DNA from: Acidovorax sp. T1
GTDB lineage: Bacteria; Pseudomonadota; Gammaproteobacteria; Burkholderiales; Burkholderiaceae_C
Length of the DNA stretch: 64,000 nucleotides
Assembly (NCBI RefSeq): GCF_002176815.1
Contig: NZ_CP021648.1
Coordinates: forward strand, 3,356,001-3,420,000
Reading direction: 5' to 3'
Part shown: in pieces, positions 48,436 through 57,342 of the stretch
Position numbering within the stretch: the first letter of the stretch is position 1
Layout: the number at the start of each line of letters is the position of its first letter
The notes under the pieces: generated by a model
What the model was told of the DNA's origin: nothing
Databases searched by the model: none
The model's input: only the letters and a program-made list of their open reading frames with translations
Program-made: the position numbers and the translations under genes

Positions 48436-49267
48436 CGGCAAATCCCTTGCGTGCACGCTGAAATATCCACCCGCCGGCCCAGAGTGCGGCCAGGCTGGCG
48501 ACGGCGTGCCAACCCCAGAGTGCCAGTGGGATGCCCGTGCCCTTGATCAACAGGTTGCGTGTCACCTCGATGGGCACGGTGAGCGGGTTGAACAACAGCC
48601 ATTGCTGCCAGCCTGCCGGCGCACTCTCCAGGGGATAAAAAACAGGTGAAAGAAACAGCAGCAGGGTGGCCACGAAGCCTGTGAGTTGGGCCAGGTCGCG
48701 CAGGTACACCGTGAGTGCTGCCAGCATGAATGAAACCCCCGCAGCAAATGCCAACAGAGGCAGCCAGGCCAGTGGCCACAGCCAGGCGGTGACCGGCAGA
48801 CCCTGCGTGAACTGAAGCGCCAGCAGCAGTACGGCTGAGCCTATGAGGAATTGCACCAGGGCCGTGCCCACCACGGCCAGGGGCAAGAGTTCGATGGGAA
48901 ACACCACCTTCTTCACGTAGCTGGGTTGGGCCAGTACGGCCGCTGGAGCGCGCGACAGGCATTCGCCCACCAGGCCATGCAGCAGCATGCCGGCGAACAA
49001 TGACAGGGCAAACGCAGCGTTCACGCCCTCTTGCCCCACCCGACGGACCGGGGTGAATACGTAGCCGAAAACAAACAAGTACACCGCCAGCATGACGCAG
49101 GGCAGCAAGAGGGACCAGACCAGTCCGGCCAGGGAGCCACGGTAGCGGCTGGCAACGTCACGCTGCACCAACTGTCGCAGCAGGAATCGGTGCCGCAAGA
49201 CCGTGCGCAGCAGGTTGAGGGGAGAGGCCGACGCCAAAGGCGCCGCACTGCGGGCAAGAGGGTTCAC
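48425..49267 (-). CDS. wzm: O-antigen ABC transporter permease
   Basis: A 280-residue ABC-2 type permease with six membrane helices; partner of Wzt in moving undecaprenyl-linked O-polysaccharide to the periplasm. Motifs: QLVQRDVASRYRGSLAGLVW near the start, FSLFAGMLLHGLVGE-like helix 2 region, YVKKVVFPIELLPLAVV, and FLSPVFYPLESAPAGWQQWL near the end. Start is GTG at 49267, overlapping the upstream glycosyltransferase stop as GTGA. The presence of Wzm/Wzt, with no Wzy or Wzx found, assigns the cluster to the ABC-dependent O-antigen route. Confidence 0.93.
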   Translation of the reverse strand: MNPLARSAAPLASASPLNLLRTVLRHRFLLRQLVQRDVASRYRGSLAGLVWSLLLPCVMLAVYLFVFGYVFTPVRRVGQEGVNAAFALSLFAGMLLHGLVGECLSRAPAAVLAQPSYVKKVVFPIELLPLAVVGTALVQFLIGSAVLLLALQFTQGLPVTAWLWPLAWLPLLAFAAGVSFMLAALTVYLRDLAQLTGFVATLLLFLSPVFYPLESAPAGWQQWLLFNPLTVPIEVTRNLLIKGTGIPLALWGWHAVASLAALWAGGWIFQRARKGFADVI

Positions 49268-50667
49268 GAGGCAAGTATCTTTGTTTTTACAGGGTTGGAA
49301 TCGGGTATGGCTTGCGTCGCAGGAGAAAGCGGCGCATCACCGAGCAGCTCTGCCGCGACTTCTGCGACCCATGCAAATCCGGCCCCGGCGTTGTCGAGGA
49401 ATGGATCGTTCCAGGCGATGCCTGAAGCCGGCACCACGGACATGGTCTGAGGGGCTTCGTCGAAGTCTCGGGTAAGGGCCAGCAAGGCTTTGGCAAACCC
49501 TTCTGGATTGGGAGGCTGAGCCACCACCAGCGAGGGCGACACCCTGGAGAGGTCTTTGTTGGCAAAGCGATTGGTGACCACCCTGGCGCCGAATGCGGCC
49601 ATTTCAAGCGGCGGGTAGCTGGGGTGCGGGGAAACCATCAGGGAAAAGCCGACAGCGGTGCGGCACAGCAGGTCGGCATAAGCCTCGATGCCGAGTTTGC
49701 CCACGCTGTGCAGTTGGCAGCCATTGCCCAGGTCAATGGGCGCAAAGTCTTCACCCGCCGCGAGAATGCGCCACTGACTGGCCTGCGGGTATTGGTGCGC
49801 CCACAGGCGCAGGGCGGCAACGAGCAGACTGAAGGCGTTGCGGTCGGTGCCAGGGCGACCATACGCGAGCAATATGCGCTCTTTGTGAAAGGTTTCGCAG
49901 CGTGCACGCACAGCGGCGAGCGCGGGATTGAGCTGGGGCTGCAGCACTTTGCTGCTGGAGAAATGATGGCCTTGCGCAGTGAGGTAGTCGGCCAGCCAGT
50001 GGGAATTGATGATGGCAAGGATTCTTTCGGGCTGCGCATAAGTGGCCTGGGCCAGAAGGTAGCGTGACGACCATGGGTAAAAGCCGGGCTCATAGTCCTG
50101 GATAAGGTAGAGCATGCGCCGCTGGATTGTTTCAGGGTATTGGGCCTGTTGCCAATCGAGCAGTGCCAGCGCGTTGTGCGCAGTCCACCAGGCGGTGGCC
50201 ATGAAATAGTCCTGGGCATGGACGGCCAGGGTTTGTGCCCAGCGTGAGCCTGCGGGGACGATGTGGTTTTCGGGTATTGCATCGCCGGCCATGGGCACGA
50301 TGGGCCAGTTGCCGTAGTAGGCCTCGGCCCGCGGCTCGGGGGTGGCTTCGTCGGTAACAACGATGCGTGCCTGGTCAAAATGCGGGCGCAGCGCATCGAA
50401 AACCTGCAAGGCGGTGGCGATGCCGCCAAAGACATGGCGCTCGGACACCGCGGGCACCAGCAAGTTGAGCCGAGTGCCGCCCTGCGCCTGTGCAATGCGC
50501 GGCACCAAGGAGGTGACCTCTGGAATCTCGTGCCCTGAAGATGCCTCGGACACCACCTGTTCCTGGTGGTAGGCGCGGGCCAGTTTGCGCAGCCCGTTTT
50601 GCACGGGCTGGTAGCGCGCCAGGCGCGCCAGCCCCCAGGCGGCTGCCTGGATGAGAGGATTGGCCAT
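49264..50667 (-). CDS. GT-B glycosyltransferase (WsaF-like)
   Basis: A 467-residue GT-B enzyme. The N-terminal domain has LNLLVPAVSERHVFGGIATA, a start like that of WsaF rhamnosyltransferases, and RMLYLIQDYEPGFYPWSSRY. The C-terminal nucleotide-sugar domain includes ERILLAYGRPGTDRNAFSLL and GFSLMVSPHPSYPPLEMAAF, the acidic retaining-transferase motif region. In a rhamnose cluster it is probably a rhamnosyltransferase; this rests on similarity and location. ATG at 50667; the preceding stop is only 5 bases away and GGGAG lies upstream. Confidence 0.85.
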   Translation of the reverse strand: MANPLIQAAAWGLARLARYQPVQNGLRKLARAYHQEQVVSEASSGHEIPEVTSLVPRIAQAQGGTRLNLLVPAVSERHVFGGIATALQVFDALRPHFDQARIVVTDEATPEPRAEAYYGNWPIVPMAGDAIPENHIVPAGSRWAQTLAVHAQDYFMATAWWTAHNALALLDWQQAQYPETIQRRMLYLIQDYEPGFYPWSSRYLLAQATYAQPERILAIINSHWLADYLTAQGHHFSSSKVLQPQLNPALAAVRARCETFHKERILLAYGRPGTDRNAFSLLVAALRLWAHQYPQASQWRILAAGEDFAPIDLGNGCQLHSVGKLGIEAYADLLCRTAVGFSLMVSPHPSYPPLEMAAFGARVVTNRFANKDLSRVSPSLVVAQPPNPEGFAKALLALTRDFDEAPQTMSVVPASGIAWNDPFLDNAGAGFAWVAEVAAELLGDAPLSPATQAIPDSNPVKTKILAS

Positions 50668-50674
50668 TTTTTGC

Positions 50675-53600
50675 TTACTCCCGCCCAATCGTCAGTGCGC
50701 GGGGCCACGGCGTTTCGGGAAACTTCGGCTTGGGGCTGGTGGCAAGTGGATCCAGATTGGGGTTAAAAAACGGGTCGCCCGCAAGCCGGTAGGGTGCGTA
50801 CTTGAGCGCAGACTGCTGGAAATCGACCTCAGGCACATGGGGACTGCGTGTCTTGCTCTCGAAATGATAAAGCCTGGCGGCAGGCAAATAGACATTGAGC
50901 AGGCCCTGCTTGTGCGCACGGATACCCAACTCCACATCGCTTCCACAGATTTCAAACGCCTCATCAAACCCACCCAGCACGTCAAAGCGCTCGGTGGCAA
51001 TGACCATGCAGGCCCCGGTGTTGGCCAACACATTGCGCGGCACGACACTGGAAATGAATGGGGTGGGGTAATGCTGTACCTGCTCGGTCTTGAAGACATG
51101 GTCAGCCCAGCCGCCCATGCCAACAACGACACCGGCATGCTGGATGGTGTGGTCGGGGTACAGCAGGAGTGGGCCCACGGTTGCCACGTCAGGCAAAAGC
51201 GCGTGTTCTGCCAAACGCAGCAGCCAGTCGGGCGAGATGATTTCGGTGTCGTTGTTCAAAAACACCAACACCTGGCCCTTGGCCTGGCTGCGGCCGATGT
51301 TGTTGAGCCGAGACCAGTTGAAGGGCATGTCCGCAGGCAGCACGCGCACGCGGGCATCTTGCGTGAGTTGCTCGAAACAGGCCTGGGTGGCAAGCTCGGT
51401 TGAGCCATTGTCGAGCACCAGTATTTCATAAGCCAACCCCACTGTGTGGCGGTGGATGCTCTGGATGCAGGCTTGCAGCAGCTCTGCCTTGTCTTTTGTG
51501 GGAATGATGATGCTGGCCAGCGTTCCCTCTGGCAACAAGAACCTGGGCTGGTACACAAAGGTGTAGTCACTGTCTTCTACCCGGTCAAACTGCGCGCCGT
51601 AACGGGCCGAAAGGTGGCGCGCCACGGCCTGCTTGCCCGCCTCGTGGGCGTAGGGTTTGGACTCGGGGCTGGAGGCTGTGGAGGCGGCATGCATGCGCCA
51701 GTGGTAGAGCACCTCCGGAATGTGCGCAAATCTTGCGCCCTGCAAGGCCAGGCGCAGCACGAGGTCGTGGTCCTGGCTGCCCTGGCTGCCCTTCAAGAAG
51801 CCCCCGATGGACTGGAGCAAAGTGCGGCGCACGCACATGATGTGCCCGACATAGTTTTGCGACCATTCAAGCACCGGTGACCAGTCGGGCTTGAAAAGCG
51901 GCAGGCAGCGCTGCCCCTGCTCATCGAGCTTGTCTTCGTCGGAGTAAATGCAGTCGGGAGCTGATGGTGCGTTGCTGGCTTGCGCCAGGCGCAGCAGTGC
52001 GTGGGGGGCGAGCTGATCATCATGGTCCAGAAAGACGACGAACTCGCCCTGCGCAAGCGCCAATGCATCATTGGTGGCATGGACGATGTGCCCGGATGTG
52101 CTCCGGTGTACGAGCTTGATGCGCCGTTCGGGGCCATTTTGCAGCGCCTGGAGGTATGCCAAGGTGTCTGCACGCCCCGATGCGTCGTTGCAAATACACA
52201 ATTCCCAGTTTTCATACCACTGGGCGCGCACAGAATCGACCGCTGCTTGCAGAAATGCGATGGGCGTGTCGTGCACGGGCATGATGATGGATATCAACGG
52301 TTGGCTGGGAAGGTCTGCAATGCATTGAGATGCCTGCTGGTGCAAGCTTTTCAGATGGACCGCTTCGGACTGCAACCATTGACCGTAGGCTGATGTGGCG
52401 CTGGCTGTTTGAGCCAGCTTACTGCGCCTCACAAGCTTGCGCACCAAGGCCTGCGGCTTGCGGCGCAAAGTGCGCACATGCCTTCCTAGAGCACGCAGAG
52501 GGGTTGTGAGGCGCCAGGAACGCGAGGCTTGGATTTGTTCGGCAACGGATTGCCAAGACTGCGCCTGCGCCTGCGCCTGCCAATGCACGGCCTGCGCCTG
52601 GGACTGCTGCGCCTGCGCCTGCCAATGCTCGACCTGCGCCTGGGACTGCTGCGCCTGCGCCTGCCAATGCTCGACCTGCGCCTGGGACTGCTGCGCCTGC
52701 GCCTGCCAATGCTCGACCTGCGCCTGGGACTGCTGCGCCTGCGCCTGCGCCTGCGCCTGCGCCTGCCAATGCTCGACCTGTTCTGACAGGTGAGACTCAT
52801 GGGCCTGCGTCTCGTCCAAGGCAGCGCGCAGGGCATCTACCTGTTGCACCCAGCCTGTTTTTTGCCGCTCCAGCTGCTGTCGGGCATGCTCATGGCGAAT
52901 AAAGCGTGCAAGGTAATGCAGCCGGTCGATGGCTTCCGGGGGAATGCGCTGGCCTTCAGACGCCCATTTTTTTTGAAAGCTGCGCAGTATCCAGTAGGCT
53001 TCGGCATGGTTATGCAGGGCTCCACCCAGGATGGTGTTGCGACCGTGCAGCCGGTAGTCCAGAAGCGGCTCATCGGCAAGAAAATGGAAGGCTTTTGGCT
53101 TTGCGCCTGCCACTCTCAGCGCATAGTCCCAATCGGGCACAAAGCGCAAGCGCCGGAAATTCCCCATCTTCTGCCAGAGCGCACGGGACATGAAGAAGTT
53201 GGAAGTGGAGACAGTGAAGTTGCCCCAGAGCAAGACATCGACCGCGGGATTTTGAGCGCTTGCCGGGCACGCGTACCAGCGTTGCAGAACATCTTTGTAC
53301 ATGGTGTTCCACCAGTGTTCTGTCGGCAGGGGCTCACCGTGCGCATCAATGAGACGCAACCCCGTGACGATGAATACGTCACTGCCTGCGGTCTGGGCGA
53401 CATCCACCAGGCGCTGCAAGCGGTGCGGTGCATAGCGGTCGTCTGAGTTCAAGACTGCAAGGTAAGGCGCTTGGGCCATTGCCAGGCCGCGGTTCAGGGT
53501 GGCGTGCGAGCCGGCGTTTGCTTGTGTGTGCAACTGGATCCGTGCATCGCCGCACCGGCCAATGTAGTCCTGCAAAACCGCCCAGGTGTTGTCGGTTGAA

Positions 53601-53761
53601 CCATCATTGATGACGATGAGCTCCCACTGGGTGAACGTTTGCGCGCGCACACTCTCGATGGCCTCGACCACATAGCTGGCGTGGTTGTAGGCGGGAAGGA
53701 CTACGGTCACAAGCGGTGCTGTATCCGTGGGGCCAGCGGTTATCGGGAATGTATCTGTCAT
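50675..53761 (-). CDS. Multidomain glycosyltransferase with three GT2 domains and a tandem-repeat linker
   Basis: A 1028-residue protein. Domain A (about 15-240): TVVLPAYNHASYVVEAIESV, VINDGSTDNTW, LNSDDRYAP. Then a coiled-coil region, of which residues about 327-400 are a repeat rich in Gln/Ala (unit VEHWQAQAQQSQAQ, 14 residues). Domain B (about 487-740): SIIMPVHDTPIAFLQAAVDS, FLDHDDQLAPHALLRL. Domain C (about 749-1000): SIIIPTKDKAELLQACIQSI, FLNNDTEIISPDWLLRLAEH, FEICGSDVELGIRAHKQGLL. All three retain Asp-containing nucleotide/metal motifs. Such proteins assemble several linkages of an O-antigen. The linker is encoded by a 42-bp minisatellite and may vary in length. Start ATG at 53761. Confidence 0.92.
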   Translation of the reverse strand: MTDTFPITAGPTDTAPLVTVVLPAYNHASYVVEAIESVRAQTFTQWELIVINDGSTDNTWAVLQDYIGRCGDARIQLHTQANAGSHATLNRGLAMAQAPYLAVLNSDDRYAPHRLQRLVDVAQTAGSDVFIVTGLRLIDAHGEPLPTEHWWNTMYKDVLQRWYACPASAQNPAVDVLLWGNFTVSTSNFFMSRALWQKMGNFRRLRFVPDWDYALRVAGAKPKAFHFLADEPLLDYRLHGRNTILGGALHNHAEAYWILRSFQKKWASEGQRIPPEAIDRLHYLARFIRHEHARQQLERQKTGWVQQVDALRAALDETQAHESHLSEQVEHWQAQAQAQAQAQQSQAQVEHWQAQAQQSQAQVEHWQAQAQQSQAQVEHWQAQAQQSQAQAVHWQAQAQAQSWQSVAEQIQASRSWRLTTPLRALGRHVRTLRRKPQALVRKLVRRSKLAQTASATSAYGQWLQSEAVHLKSLHQQASQCIADLPSQPLISIIMPVHDTPIAFLQAAVDSVRAQWYENWELCICNDASGRADTLAYLQALQNGPERRIKLVHRSTSGHIVHATNDALALAQGEFVVFLDHDDQLAPHALLRLAQASNAPSAPDCIYSDEDKLDEQGQRCLPLFKPDWSPVLEWSQNYVGHIMCVRRTLLQSIGGFLKGSQGSQDHDLVLRLALQGARFAHIPEVLYHWRMHAASTASSPESKPYAHEAGKQAVARHLSARYGAQFDRVEDSDYTFVYQPRFLLPEGTLASIIIPTKDKAELLQACIQSIHRHTVGLAYEILVLDNGSTELATQACFEQLTQDARVRVLPADMPFNWSRLNNIGRSQAKGQVLVFLNNDTEIISPDWLLRLAEHALLPDVATVGPLLLYPDHTIQHAGVVVGMGGWADHVFKTEQVQHYPTPFISSVVPRNVLANTGACMVIATERFDVLGGFDEAFEICGSDVELGIRAHKQGLLNVYLPAARLYHFESKTRSPHVPEVDFQQSALKYAPYRLAGDPFFNPNLDPLATSPKPKFPETPWPRALTIGRE
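52561..52780. repeat. 42-bp tandem repeat (minisatellite) in glycosyltransferase gene
   Basis: CCAATG recurs at 52580, 52622, 52664 and 52706 (exactly 42 bases apart) and again at 52766. Within and beside the units a 6-base word GCGCCT repeats. Four near-identical 42-base units plus a hexamer tract encode the Gln/Ala-rich coiled-coil. Both unit sizes keep the reading frame. Confidence 0.95.
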
Positions 53762-53786
53762 GTTATTTTGAAGTGTGAAGAGCTTG

Positions 53787-54725
53787 TCAGCAAACCGGGT
53801 CTTGTTTAGAACCACGAGGTCCTGCTCGGCCACGCAATCCGTCCATCAGGCCCTTCAGTATCTGCCCAAGATGCCGCCGCCGCGGCGCAGTCACCAGCAC
53901 ATGGAACCCCATCTTGAGCAGCAGTCGCCAAGCAGAAACCAGTTTCCAGTTCATGGGTACCCAGGGTTCCCGGTAGGTAAGCAGGGCGTTGCGGACGTGA
54001 AAATAATGCCGCTCCGGCGCATGGGAAAGGTACTCGCGTCCCAAAAAATGCACTGGGCTATCGCCCAACTGGTGCTCCAGCCGGGCCGAGCACACGCCGT
54101 AGACTGAATAACCCGCATGCCGGGCGCGCAAGCACCATTCGACATCGACAAAATCGATGAAAAAGTCTTCGCGCATGTCACCCACCTGGTCGAGCACATG
54201 CACGGGGATGAGGCACCCGGAGGCAATGAGATGGTCCACCATCAAAACCTCTTGCGCGGCGCTGCAGTGAAGTCTGCGCCGCCTCAACCCCTGGATGCGC
54301 ACAAAAGGCGAGGAAGCCGTACCGCGGCGAGGGTCTGCATACCAGGGCCCGACGGCTCCCGCTTCGGGATGCTGCAGCAGGCCCTGGAGCAATGCGGGCA
54401 CCATGTCCGAAGCCGGTTGACTGTCCTGGTCCATGAGCAGGACATGGCTAGCGCCCTGTTCTTTGGCCCATGCAATCCCATGGTTCTGGGCACAAGCTAT
54501 GCCGAAATTTTGCCCCAAGGCCAGAACCTGTATGGCACTGTGCGCAGAGTGCCGAATCCATGCAGGCAGGTCGGTGCTGGAACCATTGTCCACCAGCACT
54601 ATAGCTTGCACTTGCGGTTGCAATTTAGTTAGTTGCTGCGCCAGAAGGGCAAGTTTTGGCTGGTAGGTGACTACTACAGCAACGACTGTAGGGTCTGAAC
54701 TCGTGTGACACACATCCATAATCAT
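53787..54725 (-). CDS. GT2 rhamnosyltransferase-like enzyme (RfbF-type)
   Basis: A 312-residue GT-A enzyme: VAVVVTYQPKLALLAQQLTK, LVDNGSSTDLPAWI, NFGIACAQNHGIAWAKEQGA, LLMDQDSQPASDMV (DxD), then FFIDFVDVEWCLRARHAGYS as the acceptor/catalytic stretch and HFLGREYLSHAPERHYFHVR. This combination is characteristic of dTDP-rhamnose rhamnosyltransferases (RfbF/WbbL relatives). It follows the GT4 gene with an ATGA overlap at 54722-54725. Likely adds rhamnose to the O-chain or its adaptor. Confidence 0.88.
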   Translation of the reverse strand: MIMDVCHTSSDPTVVAVVVTYQPKLALLAQQLTKLQPQVQAIVLVDNGSSTDLPAWIRHSAHSAIQVLALGQNFGIACAQNHGIAWAKEQGASHVLLMDQDSQPASDMVPALLQGLLQHPEAGAVGPWYADPRRGTASSPFVRIQGLRRRRLHCSAAQEVLMVDHLIASGCLIPVHVLDQVGDMREDFFIDFVDVEWCLRARHAGYSVYGVCSARLEHQLGDSPVHFLGREYLSHAPERHYFHVRNALLTYREPWVPMNWKLVSAWRLLLKMGFHVLVTAPRRRHLGQILKGLMDGLRGRAGPRGSKQDPVC

Positions 54726-55885
54726 TCGCGGCGCACATCGTTGATCAGCAGTTTTTCATACTGGTTCGTGATGTTCTCCCACGTGTAGCGCGCAGTGACG
54801 ATCTCCCGGGCGGCCTGCATACGTTGGTGCAAGACGACTTGCGGCATGTGGGCAATTGCCTCCATGGCTGAGGCGATTTCATTGGGCTGACGGAAATAGT
54901 CGGCCCCATCGTCGCCAAGTACTTCACGGTTGAACGGGTTGTCGTGGGCAATGACAACATTGCCGCACCCCAGAGATTCCAGCAGCGATGGATTGGTGCC
55001 GCCCACCGAATGCCCATGCACATAGGCCCGAGCGCCCAGGCGCAGGGCCTGCAAAGTGTTGGCGTCGTAAATGGCGCCCAAAAACTTTACTCCGGTTACC
55101 TTACAGGCCCGAAGGACCTGGCAATAGGGTGTGGCGCGGGTATTGTCGCCAACGATGGCTAACGGCAGATTTCCACCCCACTGGCGATACAGCTGGTAGC
55201 CCTGCAGAATTTCGAGCAAATGGTTTTCGGGTTCGAGCCGGGCCACCACCAGAAAGTAGCTGTCATGTTGCAATCCCTGGGTCGCCAAAATCAGTGCGTG
55301 AGACTCTGACCCAGCGCTTGGCTCTGGCACAACGGGTGCACCGTATGCCAGATAGCTGCATGTGGCCCCACGAGGGTACTGACGGCGAAAACGCTCAGCG
55401 ATCGCTTGGGCATCGGCAATAATGCGTGTGGCCGTGCGGCTGGCGACCCATTCCATGGTGCGCAAATAGCTGCGCGCCAGCCAACTCCACTTGCTTCGCG
55501 CCCATTCGATTCCATCGACGTTGATCCACATCGAGATGCCATACCAGCGCGGCAGGAAACATGCAAAAGCTGCGCCATAGCCGAGCATGTACACCAAATC
55601 GAAGCGACGGCGCGCATGCCAGAGGCAACGTACGTCGTATCCTATGACGGAGGCAGGCCCCCAGCGTGGTACGGGAACGGGTTGAACGCTTACCCCCTTC
55701 CAGACGCGGACTTTCTCGTCGCCACGGTCGGATTCGGCGTACACAGTCACTTCAAAGCCACGCTGCACCAATTGCACGGACAACTGCTCAGCAAAAGTTT
55801 CAAAGCCACCATACTTCGCCGGTATGCCGCGTGTCCCCAAAATGGCGATGCGACATCCTTGCTGGTCCGTTGAGCCATTGCACAT
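54722..55885 (-). CDS. GT4 glycosyltransferase with DUF1972 N-terminus
   Basis: A 387-residue GT-B enzyme. The N-terminal DUF1972-type domain reads RIAILGTRGIPAKYGGFETF; the C-terminal GT4 domain has FLVVARLEPENHLLEILQGY, FLGAIYDANTLQALRLGARA and HGHSVGGTNPSLLESLGCGN, with the retaining-enzyme ExxG-like acid region. Relatives are rhamnosyl- or other deoxyhexosyltransferases. The start may be ATG 55885 or TTG 55891; the latter overlaps the rfbC stop as TTGA, a junction also seen at 14587 and 43828. Confidence 0.85.
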   Translation of the reverse strand: MCNGSTDQQGCRIAILGTRGIPAKYGGFETFAEQLSVQLVQRGFEVTVYAESDRGDEKVRVWKGVSVQPVPVPRWGPASVIGYDVRCLWHARRRFDLVYMLGYGAAFACFLPRWYGISMWINVDGIEWARSKWSWLARSYLRTMEWVASRTATRIIADAQAIAERFRRQYPRGATCSYLAYGAPVVPEPSAGSESHALILATQGLQHDSYFLVVARLEPENHLLEILQGYQLYRQWGGNLPLAIVGDNTRATPYCQVLRACKVTGVKFLGAIYDANTLQALRLGARAYVHGHSVGGTNPSLLESLGCGNVVIAHDNPFNREVLGDDGADYFRQPNEIASAMEAIAHMPQVVLHQRMQAAREIVTARYTWENITNQYEKLLINDVRRE

Positions 55886-55887
55886 GC

Positions 55888-56430
55888 TCAAAGGTCAGCC
55901 TGACCCAGCGTCTTGCCGGTCAAGTCCTTCGCAGACAGCTGAGGGGCAGTGCCCACATCTGGCCACTGGATGCCCAGCGTCGGATCATTCCACGCAATAC
56001 ACCGCTCATGCTGCGGGGCGTAGTAGTCAGTGGTCTTGTAAAGAAAATCAGCACTCTCGCTAAGCACCAAGAAACCATGCGCAAAGCCCGGCGGCACCCA
56101 CAGCTGGCGGTGGTTGTCGGCGCTCAACTCCACTCCCACCCACTGCCCGAACGTGGGCGAGCTTTTACGGATGTCGACTGCCACATCAAACACGGCGCCC
56201 TGCACCACGCGCACCAGTTTGCCCTGGGGCTGCTGGATCTGGTAGTGCAGGCCACGCAACACGCCTTTGCTGCTGCGGCTGTGGTTGTCCTGCACGAACT
56301 GGTGGTCGGTCCCGGTGGCTTCGTTGAAGGCGCGCTGGTTGAAGCTTTCGTAAAAAAACCCGCGCGCGTCGCCGAACACCTTGGGTTCGATCAGGACAAC
56401 ATCGGGAATGGCGAGGCGAGTGGCTTGCAT
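55888..56430 (-). CDS. rfbC: dTDP-4-dehydrorhamnose 3,5-epimerase
   Basis: A 180-residue cupin epimerase, third enzyme of dTDP-L-rhamnose synthesis. Motifs: IPDVVLIEPKVFGDARGFFY, the catalytic His in GVLRGLHYQIQQPQGKLVRV, GAVFDVAVDIRKSSPTFGQW, and PPGFAHGFLVLSESADFLYK with the second active-site region and YKTTDYY. Length is normal. It follows rfbA by 7 bases and is followed at once by the glycosyltransferase genes. Confidence 0.97.
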   Translation of the reverse strand: MQATRLAIPDVVLIEPKVFGDARGFFYESFNQRAFNEATGTDHQFVQDNHSRSSKGVLRGLHYQIQQPQGKLVRVVQGAVFDVAVDIRKSSPTFGQWVGVELSADNHRQLWVPPGFAHGFLVLSESADFLYKTTDYYAPQHERCIAWNDPTLGIQWPDVGTAPQLSAKDLTGKTLGQADL

Positions 56431-56437
56431 ACAGGTC

Positions 56438-57334
56438 TCAGTAAATTTTTTCTTCGGCGACGCGCAGCAGGTATTGCCCGTAACCGTTCTTGCTCAGGGG
56501 CTTGGCCAGGCGCTCCAGTTGCACTGCGTCAATCCAGCGCTGGCGCCACGCAATCTCTTCGGGGCAAGCGATCTTGAGCCCCTGACGGCGCTCGAGCGTG
56601 GCGATGAACTGGCCGGCTTCGAGCAGGCTGTCGTGTGTGCCGGTGTCGAGCCAGGCATAGCCCCGGCCCATGATTTCCACGTTGAGCCGGCCCTGCTCGA
56701 GGTACAGGCGGTTGAGATCGGTGATCTCCAGCTCGCCACGCGGCGAGGGTGCCAGGGCCTTGGCCAGCTCGACCACCTGGTTGTCGTAAAAATACAGCCC
56801 CGTGACGGCATAGCTGGACTTGGGCGCCACGGGCTTTTCTTCGAGCGAGAGCACTTTGCCGGCGGCATCAAACTCGGCCACGCCATAGCGCTCAGGGTCA
56901 TGCACATGGTAGGCGAACACGCTGGCGCCCTCTTGGCGCTGCATGGCGTTGGCCAGCAGCAGGTGCATGTCGTGGCCATAGAACAGGTTGTCACCCAGCA
57001 CCAGCGCGCTGGGGTGTTTGCCGATGAAGTCTTCGCCAATGATGAACGCCTGCGCCAGGCCGTCGGGGCTGGGCTGCACGGCGTATTGCAGGCGAATGCC
57101 CCACTGGCTGCCGTCGCCCAGCAGTTGCTCGAAACGCGGCGTGTCTTGCGGCGTGCTGATGATGAGGATGTCGCGGATGCCCGCCAGCATGAGGGTGCTG
57201 AGCGGGTAATAGATCATGGGCTTGTCGTACACCGGCAGCAGTTGCTTGCTGATGGCCAGCGTGGCCGGGTGCAGGCGGGTGCCGGAGCCGCCGGCGAGGA
57301 TGATGCCCTTTCGGGTGGTTTCTGGTGCGGTCAT
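56438..57334 (-). CDS. rfbA: Glucose-1-phosphate thymidylyltransferase
   Basis: A 298-residue nucleotidyltransferase making dTDP-glucose, first step of the pathway. Motifs: [89 protein letters not shown], and [20 protein letters not shown]. All substrate-binding residues of the family are in place. It lies 8 bases after rfbD. Transcribed with rfbB, rfbD and rfbC. Confidence 0.98.
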   Translation of the reverse strand: MTAPETTRKGIILAGGSGTRLHPATLAISKQLLPVYDKPMIYYPLSTLMLAGIRDILIISTPQDTPRFEQLLGDGSQWGIRLQYAVQPSPDGLAQAFIIGEDFIGKHPSALVLGDNLFYGHDMHLLLANAMQRQEGASVFAYHVHDPERYGVAEFDAAGKVLSLEEKPVAPKSSYAVTGLYFYDNQVVELAKALAPSPRGELEITDLNRLYLEQGRLNVEIMGRGYAWLDTGTHDSLLEAGQFIATLERRQGLKIACPEEIAWRQRWIDAVQLERLAKPLSKNGYGQYLLRVAEEKIY

Positions 57335-57342
57335 GGGGTGCT

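Noticed and set aside
52561..52780. CRISPR-like array
   Set aside because: Repeats are contiguous with no unique spacers and are translated in frame in a glycosyltransferase.
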